A stretch of 5,297 nucleotides of DNA from Acidicaldus organivorans. GTDB lineage: Bacteria > Pseudomonadota > Alphaproteobacteria > Acetobacterales > Acetobacteraceae. Below are positions 5,158-5,297 of the stretch, one piece after another. The stretch's first letter is position 1. Each line of letters opens with the position of its first letter. The stretch lies in contig KN173992.1 of NCBI GenBank assembly GCA_000759655.1, positions 2,268 to 7,564 of the forward strand. Direction: 5' to 3'. The position numbers were made by a program, and so were the translations under genes. The notes below the pieces were generated by a model. That model searched no databases, was not told where the DNA came from, and saw only the letters and a program-made list of their open reading frames with translations.

Positions 5158-5297
5158 TCCCTCCGCGCATTTCTGCGCTTTTCCGCATATGTCATTAAGA
5201 TCAATTGGTTGTTTGTGGGGTAGCTGGGTCTCCCCCATTCATTTCCGCGCCTCCCCGCTCCAAATGTCCTGTCAATGTCCTGTCAGAGCGAGGGCAG
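5158..5297. other. Lower-GC non-coding edge next to the tRNA fragment
   Basis: From about 5160 to 5220 the sequence becomes visibly richer in A and T than the rest of the window. It contains a small inverted repeat GCGCA-TTTC-TGCGC (5165-5178) followed by TTTT (5179-5182). No gene is supported. A minus-strand frame open from the right edge to TGA at 5201-5203 (31 codons) could be the end of a gene outside the window, but it has no recognisable family motif. Confidence 0.4.
5263..5284. repeat. Tandem 11-bp direct repeat AATGTCCTGTC x2
   Basis: Two perfect adjacent copies of AATGTCCTGTC occupy 5263-5273 and 5274-5284. They lie about 110 bases from the tRNA fragment on the presumed element side. 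Integrase arm-type sites are often short direct repeats at such distances, so this is a candidate, but one pair alone is weak evidence. Confidence 0.6.

Noticed and set aside
5102..5180. Complete functional tRNA-Thr gene
   Set aside because: The acceptor 5' strand GCCGGCG and a D stem-loop are not found upstream of the anticodon arm on the minus strand, and the last anticodon-stem pair would be T-T.

Overview
The window is GC-rich (roughly 70%) and almost fully coding on the + strand. Codon use, gene style and the protein families fit an alphaproteobacterium, possibly Rhodospirillales/Acetobacteraceae or a Bradyrhizobium-like soil organism. That placement is inferred from style, not from a marker gene.

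Layout: (1) Positions 1-800 hold the 3' part of a mandelate racemase/muconate lactonizing enzyme (enolase superfamily) gene whose start lies outside the window. (2) Positions 801-1035 are a purine-rich intergenic stretch carrying a 9-bp tandem repeat (883-987). (3) Positions 1036-4961 hold four tightly packed genes: an RraA/LigK-like class II aldolase, an MFS carboxylate transporter of the anion:cation symporter type, a LigJ-like 4-oxalomesaconate hydratase, and a TfdA-like 2-oxoglutarate-dependent dioxygenase. The first three are joined by 4-bp stop/start overlaps (GTGA, ATGA). The fourth starts 22 bp after the third behind a strong ribosome binding site. (4) Positions 4962-5297 are non-coding: hairpins after the operon, a 3' fragment of a tRNA-Thr(CGT) gene on the minus strand (5102-5157), and an 11-bp direct repeat at the right edge.

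How the genes may work together: the transporter would import an organic acid. The TfdA-like enzyme would hydroxylate it, possibly cleaving an aryl ether or modifying an aryl/alkenyl acid. In the protocatechuate 4,5-cleavage and gallate pathways, LigJ-type hydratases make 4-carboxy-4-hydroxy-2-oxoadipate, and LigK-type aldolases of the RraA fold cleave it to pyruvate and oxaloacetate. The window therefore encodes what look like two consecutive lower-pathway steps plus an uptake system and an upper-pathway oxygenase. No ring-cleavage dioxygenase is visible, so the substrate is unknown. The truncated tRNA looks like an attachment-site scar. Its polarity puts any integrated element to the right of about 5157 and the catabolic operon on the flanking side.
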